Under the pieces are notes generated by a model. That model had not been told where the DNA came from and ran no database searches. It saw only the letters and a program-made list of their open reading frames with translations. A DNA stretch of 64,000 nucleotides, taken from Acrocarpospora macrocephala (GTDB taxonomy: Bacteria; Actinomycetota; Actinomycetes; Streptosporangiales; Streptosporangiaceae). This document shows positions 45,701 through 55,285 of this stretch, piece after piece. The number at the start of each line of letters is the position of its first letter. The stretch's first letter is position 1. Location: NCBI RefSeq assembly GCF_009687865.1, contig NZ_BLAE01000007.1, forward strand, positions 62,001 through 126,000, written 5' to 3'. The translations under genes and the position numbers were made by a program.

Positions 45701-48700
45701 TGCGGCGGCGAAGACCGGATACGCGGCATACAGCTCGCGTCCCATGCCCACTCGCTGGCTCCCCTGACCGGTGAGCAGGAAGGCCAAGCCGCCCTCGGCT
45801 ACCACGCCGACAATGAGGTCGGGGTCGGGTTTGCCCGTTGCCAGCGCGGTCAGCGAGCGCCGCAGCCGATCCCGGTCACCGCCAGTGAGCACGGCCCGAT
45901 GCGCCAGCGCCGACCGCGTCGTGGCCAGCGAGAAGCCGACGTCGCGCTCGCTGAGATCGGGGTGGGCGTCCCAATGCGCGGCCAGCCGGCCCGCCTGGGC
46001 GCGCAGAGCCGCTCCCGAACCGCCCGAAACTGTCCACATTGGCCAGACGGACGCGACGGGCTCCGCCATGGTCTCCGCCTGCGCGGGTGGCTGCTGAAGG
46101 ATCATGTGGGCATTGGTCCCGCCGATCCCGAACGACGACACGCACGCCCGCCGGGGCGGGCCGTGATCAGGCCACGGCATCTGCTCGGTGACCAACCTCA
46201 GTCCCGCGCGCCAATCCACGTGGGAGCTGGGCTGGTCGATGTTCAGGGTCGCCGGGACCACGCCGTGCCGCATTGCCAGCACCATCTTGATCAGCCCGGC
46301 CGCGCCTGCCGCGGCCAGAGTGTGGCCCAGATTGGACTTCAAGGAGCCCACCAGCAGCGGCCGGTCCGGCGGCCGATGCGCCCCGTAGGCCGCCAGCAGA
46401 GCGCCGGCCTCGATCGGGTCACCGAGCTTCGTGCCTGTGCCGTGCGCCTCCGCGACGTCCACGTCCGACGGCCGCAGCCGGGCGTCAGCGAGTGCGGAGA
46501 CCAGCAGCCGGTGCTGGGCGACGCCGTTGGGCGCGGTGAGCCCGTTGCTCGCTCCGTCCGAGTTGACCGCCGACCCCGTGATCAAAGCGAGAACCGGATG
46601 GCCGTTGCGGCGCGCGTCGGAGTACCGCTCCAGCACGAACATCCCACCGCCCTCGGCCCAGACGGTGCCGTCAGCGCCCTCGGCGAACGGTTTCACCCGT
46701 GCGTCCGGCGCGAGCCCGCCCTGGCGGCTGAACTCCACGAACACCATCGGTGAGGACAGCACGTTCACCGCGCCCGCCAGCGCCAGCGAGCACTCGCCAC
46801 GGCGCAGCGCGGCGGCGGCGAGGTGCAGCCCGACCAGTGACGACGAGCATGCCGTGTCGATGGACAGATTGGGCCCCTGCAGCCCGAAGGTGAACGAGAT
46901 CCGGCCGGAGGCCACGCTGGCCGCGGTCCCGATCGCCAAATGCGGACGCGCGGTCCAACCGGCGTACCCGGGGCCGATGCCATAGTCGTTGTGGCTCAAC
47001 CCGGCGTAGACCCCGGTGTCACTGCCGCGCAGCGCGGCGGGGTCGATGCCGGCCCGTTCGAACGCCTCCCAGGACAATTCAAGCAGCAGCCGCTGCTGAG
47101 GGTCCATCTCGAGAGCCTCGTGCCCACCGATGCCGAAGAACGCGGGATCGAACCCGGCGGCGTCGTGGAGGAACCCGCCCTTGCGCACATAGGTCGTGCC
47201 CGGCCGCTGTCGTTCCGGGTCGTACAGGGCAGCCAAGTCCCAGCCGCGGTCCTCCGGCATCGACGAGATGACGTCACGACCCGAGACGACCAGCTGCCAG
47301 AGGTCCTCCGGCGACTGCACTCCGCCGGGGAACCGGCAGCTCATCCCGACGATGGCGATCGGCTCGTCGGAACCGCTCCGGCGCGGGACCACGGCAACCG
47401 GCTGGGACGCGTGGCTGTCCAGGTGCGCGGCCAACTGGTTCGGGGTGGGGTGGTCGAACAGCGCGGCCGTGGCGATCTTCAGCCCAGTCCGCCTGCGCAA
47501 CCGGTTCACCAGTTCCACGGCGGCCACGGAGTCCAGTCCGAGCTCGACGAACGACCGGCCCGGCCGGTAGCCGCCCTTGAACATCGCCTCGACCTCGGTC
47601 CGGATCAACCTGGGCAGATCCGTCGGCCGGGAGGTGGCACGGGCGGGCTGGATCGGTTCGGTCGGCAGGTGCGTGCGCCGGCCGCCCCAGCCGCGGAAGA
47701 CCTCGGGCCAGTCCACCGGGACACCGTGGGTGTGCAACTCGCCCAGCGTGCCGAGCACGGCGTGCGGATCGGACTCGCCGCGCAGCGCGGCGGTGACGAG
47801 CACGTTCCCGGCAGCGGACTCGGGCAGTGTCTCCTCGACCAGCGCGGCGAGCACACCACTCGCGCTCATGTCCACGTAGGTGTCGACGCCCGCCGCGTCG
47901 AGGCTGGTCACGCAGTTGAGGAAGTGCCCGGTCCCGCGTAGCTGCGCGCCCCAGTACTCAGGACGGCAGACCACGTCGGGGTCCGAGCCGAACCCGGTGT
48001 GCACCGGGACGAGCGGGATACGCGGCGGCCGGGGCGAAAGACCACGGGCGAATTGCTCGAAGTCACCGGCCATCGCGGCCATGTGTGGGGAGTGGAAAGC
48101 CCGGTCGACTGGCAGCTGCTTCACCTTGCGGCCACGATCCGACCACAGTCCGGCGATCCGCAGCACGGTTTCCCGGTCCCCGGACACGACCACGGAGTTC
48201 GGGGCGTTCACCGCGGAGATCCCGGCCAGGTGTTCGAGCCCGGACAACGATTCCAGCGCCTCCGCCTCGGTGACGCGCATCGCGATCATAATGCCGCCGA
48301 CGGGTGTCTTCTCCCGGAACAACCTGATCCGCTCGGCCAGGAAGGCGCACACATCAGGCAGCGAGTACACCCCGGCGGCCGTCGCCGCAGCCAGTTCCCC
48401 AACTGAATGCCCCGCCACGAAGTCCGGGCGCACGCCACAGTGCTCGAACTGGCGGAACAGCGCCAGCTGGACGGCGAACAGCGCATCCTCGGTGTACAGC
48501 GCCTCGTCGGCAGGTGCGACCTCAGTGCGGCCATCGCCGAGCAGCAGACCGCGTACCGACCAGGTGGACACCGCGTCCAGGTGGTGGCACACCTCGTCGA
48601 GCGCGTCGGCGAACACGTCGAACATCGAGTACAGCTCACGTCCCATGCCCGCCCGCTGCCCGCCCTCACCGGGAAAGAGGAAAGCCACCTTGCGCCCAGT

Positions 48701-49678
48701 GCCGGCCTTCGCCGTGCCACCCCTGCCAGCCGCGACTTCACCGAGTCCGTCGGCGAGCTCCGCGCGGTCACTGGCGAGGACTACGGCCCGATGCGGTAGG
48801 TGCGGCCGTGCGACCGCCAGCGTGTGTGCGGTGTCCAGCAGGTCGGGGCTGCTGGGCTCGGTCAGGTGGACGCGCAGGCTTTCCGCCTTGCCGCGCAAGG
48901 TCTCTTCGCTGTCGGCCGACAGCAACAACGGCAGCGTCCGGACCCCGGGCCTGGTCGACGACGACGGGCGCGCGGGTGGTTCTGACAGCACCAATGCGCA
49001 GACCGTTCCGGCGTCGTCCGCGGAGCAGAGCACCGCGGTCAAGCGGCGGTTCAGGTCGATCGGAGCGTCAGCGACGGGAACCTGCCTGCGGTTGAGCAGC
49101 ACTGGCATCTCCAGGAGAGCCGTCACCGCGTCGTCCTCGCCGCCCGGCTCGTCGCCGTCGAACACTCTGTCCAGCGCAGCCTTGCCCGAGTGGTACCCGC
49201 GCCGCCACAGGAACTGGATGCTGTCGCGGTGCACCTCGGCGCGAGCACAGGCCTGCTGTGCGACCCGCCCCCGGCCCAGCGCGCTACCGTCGATCACGCA
49301 GTGGATCGGGTCACGGTCGGCCACCGCGGCAGGCATCGGCTTCAGCAGCAGGAATCCGCTGCTTCCACCGGGTGAAACCACCCCGGCGAGCGCGAGTTCG
49401 GACTCGCCGGCGTGAATGCTCTGGCAGGCCAGGTGCACCACCCCGGCGGGCTGGATGTCCAAGGTCACGGCGGGCCCGAGAGCACCCAGTCGGGTGGCGA
49501 TCAGGTCGGCGTGCGCCATGGCGAACACACCGGCCGCCGTATTCCGAAGCCGTTCCGGAGCAACTCCAGCATTTTCCAGCGCCCGAAATACTGCTTCGTC
49601 CGGTGGAATCGTCGAGGGGCTGTGTGACAAGCCGATAACCGCGACTGGCGCCGGGCGAGCAGTACTGCCGGTCTGCAT
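42788..49678 (-). CDS. Type I PKS, loading part (vestigial KS-AT-ACP) plus module KS-AT-KR-ACP
   Basis: About 2296 residues; ATG 49678 chosen because aggtgg precedes it (longer in-frame starts lack an RBS). Residues about 10-180 are a shrunken [17 protein letters not shown] aligns to a normal KS, but the Cys motif reads DIQPAG and HGTGT is absent. AT about 330-625 (GHSVGE, RAFHS: malonyl-like); ACP Ser near 715; KS about 780-1200 (DTACSSS, HGTGT, NLGHT); AT about 1310-1590 (GHSIGE, HAFHS: malonyl-CoA); KR about 1900-2080 (LDD, B-type); ACP near 2211 with GLSSL instead of G-x-DSL. It has no DH, so it should leave a beta-hydroxyl. It transcribes divergently from the acyl-tailoring operon. Confidence 0.9.
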   Translation of the reverse strand: MQTGSTARPAPVAVIGLSHSPSTIPPDEAVFRALENAGVAPERLRNTAAGVFAMAHADLIATRLGALGPAVTLDIQPAGVVHLACQSIHAGESELALAGVVSPGGSSGFLLLKPMPAAVADRDPIHCVIDGSALGRGRVAQQACARAEVHRDSIQFLWRRGYHSGKAALDRVFDGDEPGGEDDAVTALLEMPVLLNRRQVPVADAPIDLNRRLTAVLCSADDAGTVCALVLSEPPARPSSSTRPGVRTLPLLLSADSEETLRGKAESLRVHLTEPSSPDLLDTAHTLAVARPHLPHRAVVLASDRAELADGLGEVAAGRGGTAKAGTGRKVAFLFPGEGGQRAGMGRELYSMFDVFADALDEVCHHLDAVSTWSVRGLLLGDGRTEVAPADEALYTEDALFAVQLALFRQFEHCGVRPDFVAGHSVGELAAATAAGVYSLPDVCAFLAERIRLFREKTPVGGIMIAMRVTEAEALESLSGLEHLAGISAVNAPNSVVVSGDRETVLRIAGLWSDRGRKVKQLPVDRAFHSPHMAAMAGDFEQFARGLSPRPPRIPLVPVHTGFGSDPDVVCRPEYWGAQLRGTGHFLNCVTSLDAAGVDTYVDMSASGVLAALVEETLPESAAGNVLVTAALRGESDPHAVLGTLGELHTHGVPVDWPEVFRGWGGRRTHLPTEPIQPARATSRPTDLPRLIRTEVEAMFKGGYRPGRSFVELGLDSVAAVELVNRLRRRTGLKIATAALFDHPTPNQLAAHLDSHASQPVAVVPRRSGSDEPIAIVGMSCRFPGGVQSPEDLWQLVVSGRDVISSMPEDRGWDLAALYDPERQRPGTTYVRKGGFLHDAAGFDPAFFGIGGHEALEMDPQQRLLLELSWEAFERAGIDPAALRGSDTGVYAGLSHNDYGIGPGYAGWTARPHLAIGTAASVASGRISFTFGLQGPNLSIDTACSSSLVGLHLAAAALRRGECSLALAGAVNVLSSPMVFVEFSRQGGLAPDARVKPFAEGADGTVWAEGGGMFVLERYSDARRNGHPVLALITGSAVNSDGASNGLTAPNGVAQHRLLVSALADARLRPSDVDVAEAHGTGTKLGDPIEAGALLAAYGAHRPPDRPLLVGSLKSNLGHTLAAAGAAGLIKMVLAMRHGVVPATLNIDQPSSHVDWRAGLRLVTEQMPWPDHGPPRRACVSSFGIGGTNAHMILQQPPAQAETMAEPVASVWPMWTVSGGSGAALRAQAGRLAAHWDAHPDLSERDVGFSLATTRSALAHRAVLTGGDRDRLRRSLTALATGKPDPDLIVGVVAEGGLAFLLTGQGSQRVGMGRELYAAYPVFAAAFDEVCAGLGLPVKETVFGTDQQHLDRTEFAQTGLFALEVALFRLFESWGIRPDLLLGHSIGELAAAHLAGVLSLRDACTLVAARGSLMQALPEGGAMYAVATSEDEVAQLPPDVSVAAVNGPRSVVISGTEEAVVALAERLRAQGRKTRRLQVSHAFHSSLMDPMLDEFRAVAESLTYHPPEIPIVSDLTGRLATTDELCSPEYWVRHIRGTVRFLDGMRTLQDEGVNTFLELGPETTLTVMAADCLTETADAAVIPVLRRDDVLGAVAALHVRGHGPDWPAWYAGSGARRVDLPTYAFQRKRFWLMPDAVESHSQQTHAAFWEAVERDDLQRLTDLLGTSTDRKFSELLPAMARWRRSHDREAAMDRLRYRIAWQPGADQAACLRNWLIVHSEDLPVPEPLGDKLGAQTLPIGIGAGRAEIAERLASSVSDGEPIDGVLSLLALDERGHPGTAEVPAGLALTTALIQAMGDAELEVPLWCATQGAVSTGHGDRLSSPVQAMVWGFGRVAALEHPNRWGGLVDLPLTVDSPAAERLAGVLSSAEDQVAVRASGMFVRRLLHAPVGTGPRRDWPSRGTTLITGAFGALGRQLARWLAAKGIERLLLTGRHASDPELVAELTALGAEVDVAACDVADREAVAALLAGIPEDRPLTAVVHAAGVLDDGVIDALDPQRLARVLRAKVAGAKNLHELAGGELKAFVLFSSATGAVGNAGQANYAAANTYLDALAEQRRADGLAATSVAWGPWGAGGMAVDGAEAQIVAARLRRNGMTVLDPDLAIAALDLAFAQDESGLVVADVDWARFISVFATTRHSPLLVDLSEARQSKAAAPSAEVSSFVRRLAGVSQAERVRALRNLVCHHAAQALGHDSVEAILPGKPFHEQGLSSLGVVELRNQLSAVTGLRVPASALFDHPTPTALAGYLDAELAPAPAAAQPERPVQEELETADLDTLLSRAEQELDLAARDRLDD

Positions 49679-50147
49679 AGAACCACCTGTCCTGATCATT
49701 ATCGACGGAAGTCGTTTCTGAACGCAGGCTGTCGAGCATGGTCCTGGGACGCCACCGAATATCGGCCCTGCCCAGGTAGCGGCACGTAGCGTTCTAGAGT
49801 GTAGCCAGCCAGACAAGCGCGTCCAGATTCCAATATGAGCAGGTTCGCGGGTCTGGTGAATTCCTTAGTATTTCCATCGCCAGCTTGTCGCCATACACAT
49901 CCGTGTGATGATGCTCGGGAAGGTACCCACACGGATCCGGCATCATGGAATTTGTTTTCCGGTCCGCGATATCCACGAAGCGAACCGGGCTATTCGCGCT
50001 GTCGAAGGCCCGTCGAACAGCACGCGGTGTGAGGTGTTCCTGCCTTCTGTCGTCCAGATCGCGCGCCTCGACTCACCGCCGACTGACCGCTCGACCGATC
50101 CGGTAACCAGCAAGATCCGGACTTCGCTGACCACGAAGGGAATCAGC
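49679..50147. promoter_or_regulatory. Divergent promoter region of the biosynthetic cluster with inverted repeats
   Basis: The 469 bp between the PKS start and the acyl-ligase start must hold promoters for both operons. ATCCGTGTG (49899-49907) and its complement CACACGGAT (49928-49936) form a spaced dyad, and ATGATGC (49908-49914) pairs with GCATCAT (49941-49947), an operator-like arrangement. No cluster regulator gene exists, so control presumably comes from elsewhere. Confidence 0.45.
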
Positions 50148-51860
50148 GTGAAGCCACCTGTGCGACCCGCCCTGCTGGACGGAGAGACTCTGGGGGAGAG
50201 CCTGGCCCGGTTGGCGAAGGCGTCACCGGATTCCTGCGCAAGATTCCCCACCGCGGGCGACGAGATCACCGCGGCGGAACTCGACTCCGCTTCCGCGGCG
50301 GGCGCACACGAGTTCCTGCGCGCCGGGGTGCGACCCGGTGAGATCGTGGGCGTACTGGTGTCCACCGCCGCCAGGTTCCTCACCACGATCTTCGGGCTCT
50401 GGCGGGCCGGGGCGGCGGTCAGCGTGCTGCCGGTCCAGGCCGGTTTCGGTGGTGTGCAGGGCACCGCGCGCCGTCTCTCGCGCATCATGGCCGTCGCGGG
50501 CATGCGCCACCTCGTACTGGACCCCGACTACGACGACCTCGGCCGCGAACTCACCACGGTGAGCACTGGCCTGGCCCTGCTGTCTCCGCCTTCGCCCAGC
50601 GGCACCGGCAGCGTGCTCACCCTGCCCGCCGTCGATCCCGGCGCACTTGCCATCGTCCAGTTCACCTCCGGCAGCACGAGCATGCCCAAGGGCGTGATGC
50701 TGCCTCATCGGACCACCGTGGCCGGTCTGCAAGCCTGCGTGGTGTCGGGCGCCTTTAGTCCCGACGACGTGTTCGTCCAATGGGTGCCGACCTTCCACGA
50801 TATGGGCTTGATCGGCCTGCAGTCGCACTTGCTCAACGGTGCCGACGTCCACGTCTTCCCCCCGATCACCTTTCTGCGGCGGCCGGGCGCGGTGCTCGAG
50901 TACTTGGCCGCACGCGGCGGCACCATGATGACCGGCCCCAACTTTTCCTACGACTACATACTCGACAACGTCCCTGCGGAGCGACTGGCCACCCTCGACC
51001 TGTCCAGCTGGCGGCTGGCGTTCAACGGCGCCGAACCGGTCAGCGCGGCCACCGTCCGGCGCTTCACCGAGGCGCTGGCACCCAGCGGCGTCGACCCATC
51101 GGTGATGTACCCGGTGTACGGCATGGCCGAGGCCACCCTGTCGATCAGTTACCCCAACCCCGGCGACACCGCGACGATCCGCGCGGTGGACCGCAACGAA
51201 CTGGCCAGGACCGGTGTCGTGCGCACTGTCGAGGAGACCGCGCCCGCGGCCAAACCGGTCGTCGCGGTGGGCCGCGCCGTGCACGGCATCGACCTGCGGA
51301 TCGTCGGCGAGGACGGGGTGGTGGCCGCCGACAGCACGCTCGGGGAGATCCAGATCGCCGGGGAACCGGTGACCACCGGGTACTTCCGCAACCCCGAAGC
51401 GACAGCGGCGGTGTTCGACAACGGCTGGCTGCGCACCGGCGACCTCGGCTTCCTGCTCGACGGCGAACTGTACATCACCGGGCGGCGCAAAGAGATGGTC
51501 GTGGTGCACGGGCAGAACTTCTTCCCCGACGACGTCGAGAACGTCGCGCGCACCGTGCCAGGCGTCTACCGCCGCCGCTGCGTCGCGTTCCCCGACACCG
51601 ACGCCGAGGGTGGCGAGCGAATCGGCGTCATCGTGGAGACCAGGGGGGATCCCGCCTTGGTACGCGAGGAAGTCCGCAGGCGGGTGGCCACCGAGTTGGA
51701 CCTCGCCCAGGTGGAGGTCTACGCGGTCAAGCCCCGCTGGATCCCCCGCACCACCAGCGGCAAGTGGCAACGCGTACTCGCCGCCCAGCGCGTCACCGCC
51801 GGTGACGATGAAGGGGTGTTCCCCGCCACCGGAAGTCGAGACCAAGGAGAACTGGTGTGA
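50148..51860 (+). CDS. Fatty-acyl-AMP ligase (FAAL)
   Basis: 570 residues from GTG 50148 (aaggga 6 bases upstream). Adenylate-forming motifs: QFTSGSTSMPKGV near residue 171, the FAAL-typical PTFHDMGLIG near 213, YPVYGMAEAT near 321, GWLRTGDLG near 425, GRRKEMVVVHGQNFFPDDVE near 446 and the Lys of TTSGKWQRV near 537. FAALs make acyl-AMP and pass the acyl group to an ACP rather than to CoA; the free ACP three genes downstream is the expected acceptor. First gene of a six-gene coupled operon. Confidence 0.9.
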   Translation: MKPPVRPALLDGETLGESLARLAKASPDSCARFPTAGDEITAAELDSASAAGAHEFLRAGVRPGEIVGVLVSTAARFLTTIFGLWRAGAAVSVLPVQAGFGGVQGTARRLSRIMAVAGMRHLVLDPDYDDLGRELTTVSTGLALLSPPSPSGTGSVLTLPAVDPGALAIVQFTSGSTSMPKGVMLPHRTTVAGLQACVVSGAFSPDDVFVQWVPTFHDMGLIGLQSHLLNGADVHVFPPITFLRRPGAVLEYLAARGGTMMTGPNFSYDYILDNVPAERLATLDLSSWRLAFNGAEPVSAATVRRFTEALAPSGVDPSVMYPVYGMAEATLSISYPNPGDTATIRAVDRNELARTGVVRTVEETAPAAKPVVAVGRAVHGIDLRIVGEDGVVAADSTLGEIQIAGEPVTTGYFRNPEATAAVFDNGWLRTGDLGFLLDGELYITGRRKEMVVVHGQNFFPDDVENVARTVPGVYRRRCVAFPDTDAEGGERIGVIVETRGDPALVREEVRRRVATELDLAQVEVYAVKPRWIPRTTSGKWQRVLAAQRVTAGDDEGVFPATGSRDQGELV

Positions 51861-52723
51861 ACAGCAAAACCCGGTCGCCTGCCGGGGTGCCCTTGCTCGA
51901 GGACGAACGGATGCACAGTGCCCGGGTGTTTGCGGCCTACCAGCACGCAACCTGGGAAATGCACCACATCCCGTGGGACGAGTTCCGAGCTGACTTGGTG
52001 CTGCCCGAACATATCGTGTTCGCCAAGGGCGCCATCGTGGGCGAGTCCAACGTCATCGCAGCCACCCACGGACTGCTCAACGAGTTCGCCATGGACTACG
52101 ACTTCTCCCAGTTCGCGTGCATCTGGGGTTACCAGGAGATCCAGCACCACCTCGCCTTCCAGACCTGGCTACAGCTGGCAGGGCACAACATCGACCACAG
52201 CACGATCGCCTCGATGCGTGCGGCGTACCCGCCGGGGGTGACCAGGGCGGCCACGCTGGCGACCAACGTCATCTGCGAGGTGCTGGCCACGCACGCCTAC
52301 AAGTGCGTCGCCCGCAGCATGCGGGAGCCGGTGCTCGCCGCGATCCTGCGGAAAGCCAGCGGCGACGAGGCGCGGCACGCGCGGGAATTCGTCCACTACA
52401 CCGCGGTGCAACTGGCCGAACGGCCGGAGGAATGCGCGTCAGTAGTGGAGACCCTGTACGTCTACATGGGCACCACGCGCGATCTGTACCGCCACCCGGT
52501 CAGCCGGTTCAAGGGAAACCTGCCCGAGCTGGCGAACCACGAGACCATCGACGAGATGTTCGCCTACTTCGCCGAGGTTGACGAAGGCGGCGCGGAGTGG
52601 GCGAAGTGCTGCGAACAGCTGTTCAAGTACTTCTCGCAGATCACCGGCTACAAGTTGACCAAGATGTCCGACGTGCGCCGGGCGATAGCCGACGAGTCGT
52701 CGAAGGACGTGGTCGTCGTATGA
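51857..52723 (+). CDS. Ferritin-like diiron oxygenase/desaturase
   Basis: 288 residues from GTG 51857 (GTGA overlap). A helical protein with metal-ligand motifs: GAIVGESNVIA, GYQEIQHHLAF (E-x-x-H) and SGDEARHAREF (E-x-x-H), plus CEVLATHAYK. This arrangement fits the acyl-ACP desaturase/ferritin-like superfamily. The likely substrate is the acyl chain on the operon ACP; it could desaturate, hydroxylate or act in N-oxygenation (AurF-like), and the chemistry cannot be decided from sequence. It differs clearly from the second desaturase at 54385, so they probably act at different steps. Confidence 0.7.
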   Translation: MNSKTRSPAGVPLLEDERMHSARVFAAYQHATWEMHHIPWDEFRADLVLPEHIVFAKGAIVGESNVIAATHGLLNEFAMDYDFSQFACIWGYQEIQHHLAFQTWLQLAGHNIDHSTIASMRAAYPPGVTRAATLATNVICEVLATHAYKCVARSMREPVLAAILRKASGDEARHAREFVHYTAVQLAERPEECASVVETLYVYMGTTRDLYRHPVSRFKGNLPELANHETIDEMFAYFAEVDEGGAEWAKCCEQLFKYFSQITGYKLTKMSDVRRAIADESSKDVVVV

Positions 52724-53247
52724 CCGCCCAGCACACCTTCGGCGAGGAGATCGAGTTCCCCTGGATTTCGGAGCCCTCGTTCAACTGTTTCGGTTGCTCC
52801 CCACACAATCCGGTCGGGCTCAAGCTGCGCATGCAACGGCTGTCGAACGGCGACTACGCCGCCGAGACGACGTTCTCCGAGTGCTACGCCTCCTACCCGG
52901 GAATCGTGCACGGCGGCATCGTGAACGTCCTGGTGGACGAGGTGATGGGCGACACCCTCACGCTGATCCACGGCATGCTTGCGTTCTCCGTGACCCTACG
53001 CAGCAGGATGCTGGCCCCTCTCATGGTGGGAGAGCGGTACCTGACCGTCGCGCGGGTAAGCGGCAGGGGCAACGGGGTGCTGCACACCGAGGCCACGATC
53101 ACCGGGCCCGGCGACGAGCTACACGTCATGGCAACCGGCACCTACCAGCCGATCCGATCCGAGCAGGCCAGAGAACTGATGAAGCTCGACGACGCCGCCT
53201 TCAGCCGCGTCCGGCACTACTTCGACCATGGAGCTGGAGAGACATGA
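52720..53247 (+). CDS. Hotdog-fold thioesterase (PaaI-like)
   Basis: 175 residues from ATG 52720 (ATGA overlap). CFGCSPHNPVGLKL, then YASYPGIVHGGIVNVLVDEVMG, is the classic PaaI-type hotdog signature, with the catalytic HGG and the following acidic residue on the central helix. Expected to hydrolyse acyl-ACP or acyl-CoA thioesters, as release or proofreading enzyme for the tailored fatty acyl group. Translationally coupled to the ACP. Confidence 0.85.
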   Translation: MTAQHTFGEEIEFPWISEPSFNCFGCSPHNPVGLKLRMQRLSNGDYAAETTFSECYASYPGIVHGGIVNVLVDEVMGDTLTLIHGMLAFSVTLRSRMLAPLMVGERYLTVARVSGRGNGVLHTEATITGPGDELHVMATGTYQPIRSEQARELMKLDDAAFSRVRHYFDHGAGET

Positions 53248-53522
53248 CCACCGAATCCGCCACCACCCGTGCAGAGATCGCCTCAGTCACGGCCGAATGC
53301 ATCGCTGCTGAGCTGAAGATCTCCGCCGCCGAGCTCAACGGCGCCGACGTGCTCAAGGAACTGCCCGGTGCAGACTCACTGAAGCTGCTACGTGTGGTGT
53401 CCAAACTGGAGCGCAGGTGGGACGTCGAGTTCGACGATGAGGCTATTTTCGGCGCGCGGACCATCGACGAGCTGGTCACCTTGGTCGAGAAGCACGTCAG
53501 CGGGGATCTGGCGGGGTCATGA
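53244..53522 (+). CDS. Free-standing acyl carrier protein
   Basis: 92 residues from ATG 53244 (ATGA overlap). Acidic, four-helix size; the phosphopantetheine site is GADSLKLLRV with the Ser near residue 47, followed by ERRWDVEFDDEAIF. It is separate from the PKS ACPs and coupled to thioesterase and methyltransferase genes, so it should carry the FAAL-derived acyl chain during desaturation and methylation. Confidence 0.9.
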   Translation: MTTESATTRAEIASVTAECIAAELKISAAELNGADVLKELPGADSLKLLRVVSKLERRWDVEFDDEAIFGARTIDELVTLVEKHVSGDLAGS

Positions 53523-54388
53523 CCACACTGACCCCGCAAGAGGCGTATCAGGCAACCAACAAGCACTACGAGCTGCCCGCCGAACTGTTCGGCATCTACC
53601 TCGACCGGCGGCTGAAGTACAGCTCCGGGTTGTACACCAATGGGCACTCTGATCTTGACCAGGCGCAGACGAACAAGCTGCACTTCGTCGCGCGGCAACT
53701 GGGCCTCACCGGCGGTGAGCGGCTGCTCGACGTCGGCTGCGGCTGGGGCAGCCTGATCCTGTTCATGGCGCAGGAGTACGGCTGCCACGCCACCGGCGTC
53801 ACCCCGTCACGCCCACAGGCCGAATACATCCGGGCGCAAGCGGAGAAGGCGGGCGTGGCCGAGCTGATCGCGCTGGAGCTCGGTTCGTTCACCGACGTCG
53901 AGGTGGCCGGGCCGTTCGACGCGGTCACCATGCTCGGCTCAATCGTGCACATGCCCGACCGGACTGCGGTGCTGCGCAAGGTGTACGGGCTGTTACGGGG
54001 CGGCGGGTCGCTGTACCTGTCGGAAAGCTGCTTCCGGGACCACGCCGCCTATGAGGAGTTTTCGCAGCGGCCGGGTACCAAGCACGTCACCGAGGGCATT
54101 TTCGGATTCGCCGACATGGTGCCGCTGTCGGTGCTGGTAGAGGCCGTGGAATCGGCCAGGTTCAGCCTCACAGGACTCGCCGACCTCACCGCGCACTACC
54201 ACCGCACCATCGAGGAGTGGGAACGGCGGGTTGGGGCCGCGCGTGACCACGTCGAACTGGTGGCGCCAGGTATGAGCGAGCCACTCATCCGATATCTCCG
54301 CACGGCCAATGCCGGCTGGGGTTACACCACCAAGCACTACGCGTTGAGCGCACTGAAATCCCGGATGGGTCCAACGGAGGCACCATGA
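53519..54388 (+). CDS. Cyclopropane-fatty-acyl-synthase-like SAM methyltransferase
   Basis: 289 residues from ATG 53519 (ATGA overlap). The N-terminus YQATNKHYELPAELFGIYLD and LKYSSGLY match the CFA synthase/mycolic-acid cyclopropane synthase family; the SAM site is LLDVGCGWGSL near residues 69-79. Family chemistry: transfer of a methylene from SAM to a cis double bond, giving cyclopropane, methyl-branched or exomethylene products. Together with two desaturase-like enzymes and an ACP it suggests that a double bond made here is then methylated. It lacks the extra N-terminal domain of E. coli Cfa, like the mycobacterial enzymes. Confidence 0.87.
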   Translation: MTTLTPQEAYQATNKHYELPAELFGIYLDRRLKYSSGLYTNGHSDLDQAQTNKLHFVARQLGLTGGERLLDVGCGWGSLILFMAQEYGCHATGVTPSRPQAEYIRAQAEKAGVAELIALELGSFTDVEVAGPFDAVTMLGSIVHMPDRTAVLRKVYGLLRGGGSLYLSESCFRDHAAYEEFSQRPGTKHVTEGIFGFADMVPLSVLVEAVESARFSLTGLADLTAHYHRTIEEWERRVGAARDHVELVAPGMSEPLIRYLRTANAGWGYTTKHYALSALKSRMGPTEAP

Positions 54389-55254
54389 CCGAGACCCTGC
54401 CCGAGTCCGATTCCCAGCGGTTGCGAAAGTTCGTCGACCCTGGGGAAATCCGGGAGCTGACGCGGAAGGCGGTGAGCCGCGCCGGCACGCGGCAGTGGTC
54501 GATCGACGAGCTGTCCTGGGCGTCGCTGCGGCCTGAGGAACTCACCGACACCGACCGGTCGGTGGTCCGGTTCATCACCTTCATCGAGGACCATATCCCT
54601 GGGTATCTCACCTATTTCCTGGGCGCCTTCCCCGTCTCCGGCGAGGATTTGGCGATCGAGGAGTTCTGCTTCAACCGGGAGTACTTCCGCTTCCTGATCT
54701 CCTGGGCTAACGAGGAGGAACGACACGCCTCGGTGCTGACCAGGTACCAGATCGAGGCCGGCATCAGCGACCCCGACACACTGATGCGGGAGTTGGCCGA
54801 GGAGGGCCGGAAGAAGTTCGCACTGCCCTACGAGAACCCGCTGCAGGCGTTCACTTATACGCTGGTGCAGGAGAAGGCCACGCAGCTGTTCTACCAGCGG
54901 TTCAGGACGGTGGCCACGGAGCCGGTACTGCGTGATCTGCTGCATCGGCTGGCCAGGGACGAGGCGCGGCATTTCGCCTTCTACTCCGAACTCGTCGGCG
55001 CCTACGTCAAGCGGCACGGGCTCGCGGCGAGCGTACCGGATCTCAAGGACGTGCTGTCCACCTTTCGGATGCCGCTGGCGGACACGCTGAACGGGTACTG
55101 GCGGTGGTCACTGAAAATCGCGGACGCCACGTCCTACGACCATACCGAGGCATACGAGGCGCTGGTCCGGCTCGTCAACGATTTCGCCACGTCGCAAGGC
55201 AATGCGGCAATGGCCGACCTGGCCGAGTTCGTGCACCGGATCCGCGCGGTCTGA
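54385..55254 (+). CDS. Acyl-ACP desaturase (FA_desaturase_2, soluble diiron)
   Basis: 289 residues from ATG 54385 (ATGA overlap). The ligand helices read VRFITFIEDHIPGYLTYFLG, SWANEEERHASVLTRY, VQEKATQLFYQRF and LARDEARHFAFYSELV, the E / EExxH / E / DExxH set of stearoyl-ACP desaturase-like enzymes (DesA in mycobacteria). Introduces a cis double bond into an ACP-bound acyl chain; electrons must come from ferredoxin not encoded here. Last gene of the coupled run; a 31-bp gap leads to the P450. Confidence 0.88.
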   Translation: MTETLPESDSQRLRKFVDPGEIRELTRKAVSRAGTRQWSIDELSWASLRPEELTDTDRSVVRFITFIEDHIPGYLTYFLGAFPVSGEDLAIEEFCFNREYFRFLISWANEEERHASVLTRYQIEAGISDPDTLMRELAEEGRKKFALPYENPLQAFTYTLVQEKATQLFYQRFRTVATEPVLRDLLHRLARDEARHFAFYSELVGAYVKRHGLAASVPDLKDVLSTFRMPLADTLNGYWRWSLKIADATSYDHTEAYEALVRLVNDFATSQGNAAMADLAEFVHRIRAV

Positions 55255-55285
55255 CCGGCTCGTCCACTCGTACAACAGGATGGAA

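Noticed and set aside
42374-49415. Several long forward frames over the two PKS genes
   Set aside because: They shadow clear PKS domains in the other strand and have Arg/Pro/Ser-rich composition with no motifs.
49679-49816. Longer N-terminus for the first PKS
   Set aside because: No ribosome-binding site and no similarity; ATG 49678 has aggtgg upstream.
49905-50147. Longer N-terminus for the FAAL
   Set aside because: Residues do not resemble FAALs; GTG 50148 has a good Shine-Dalgarno site and starts the adenylation fold.
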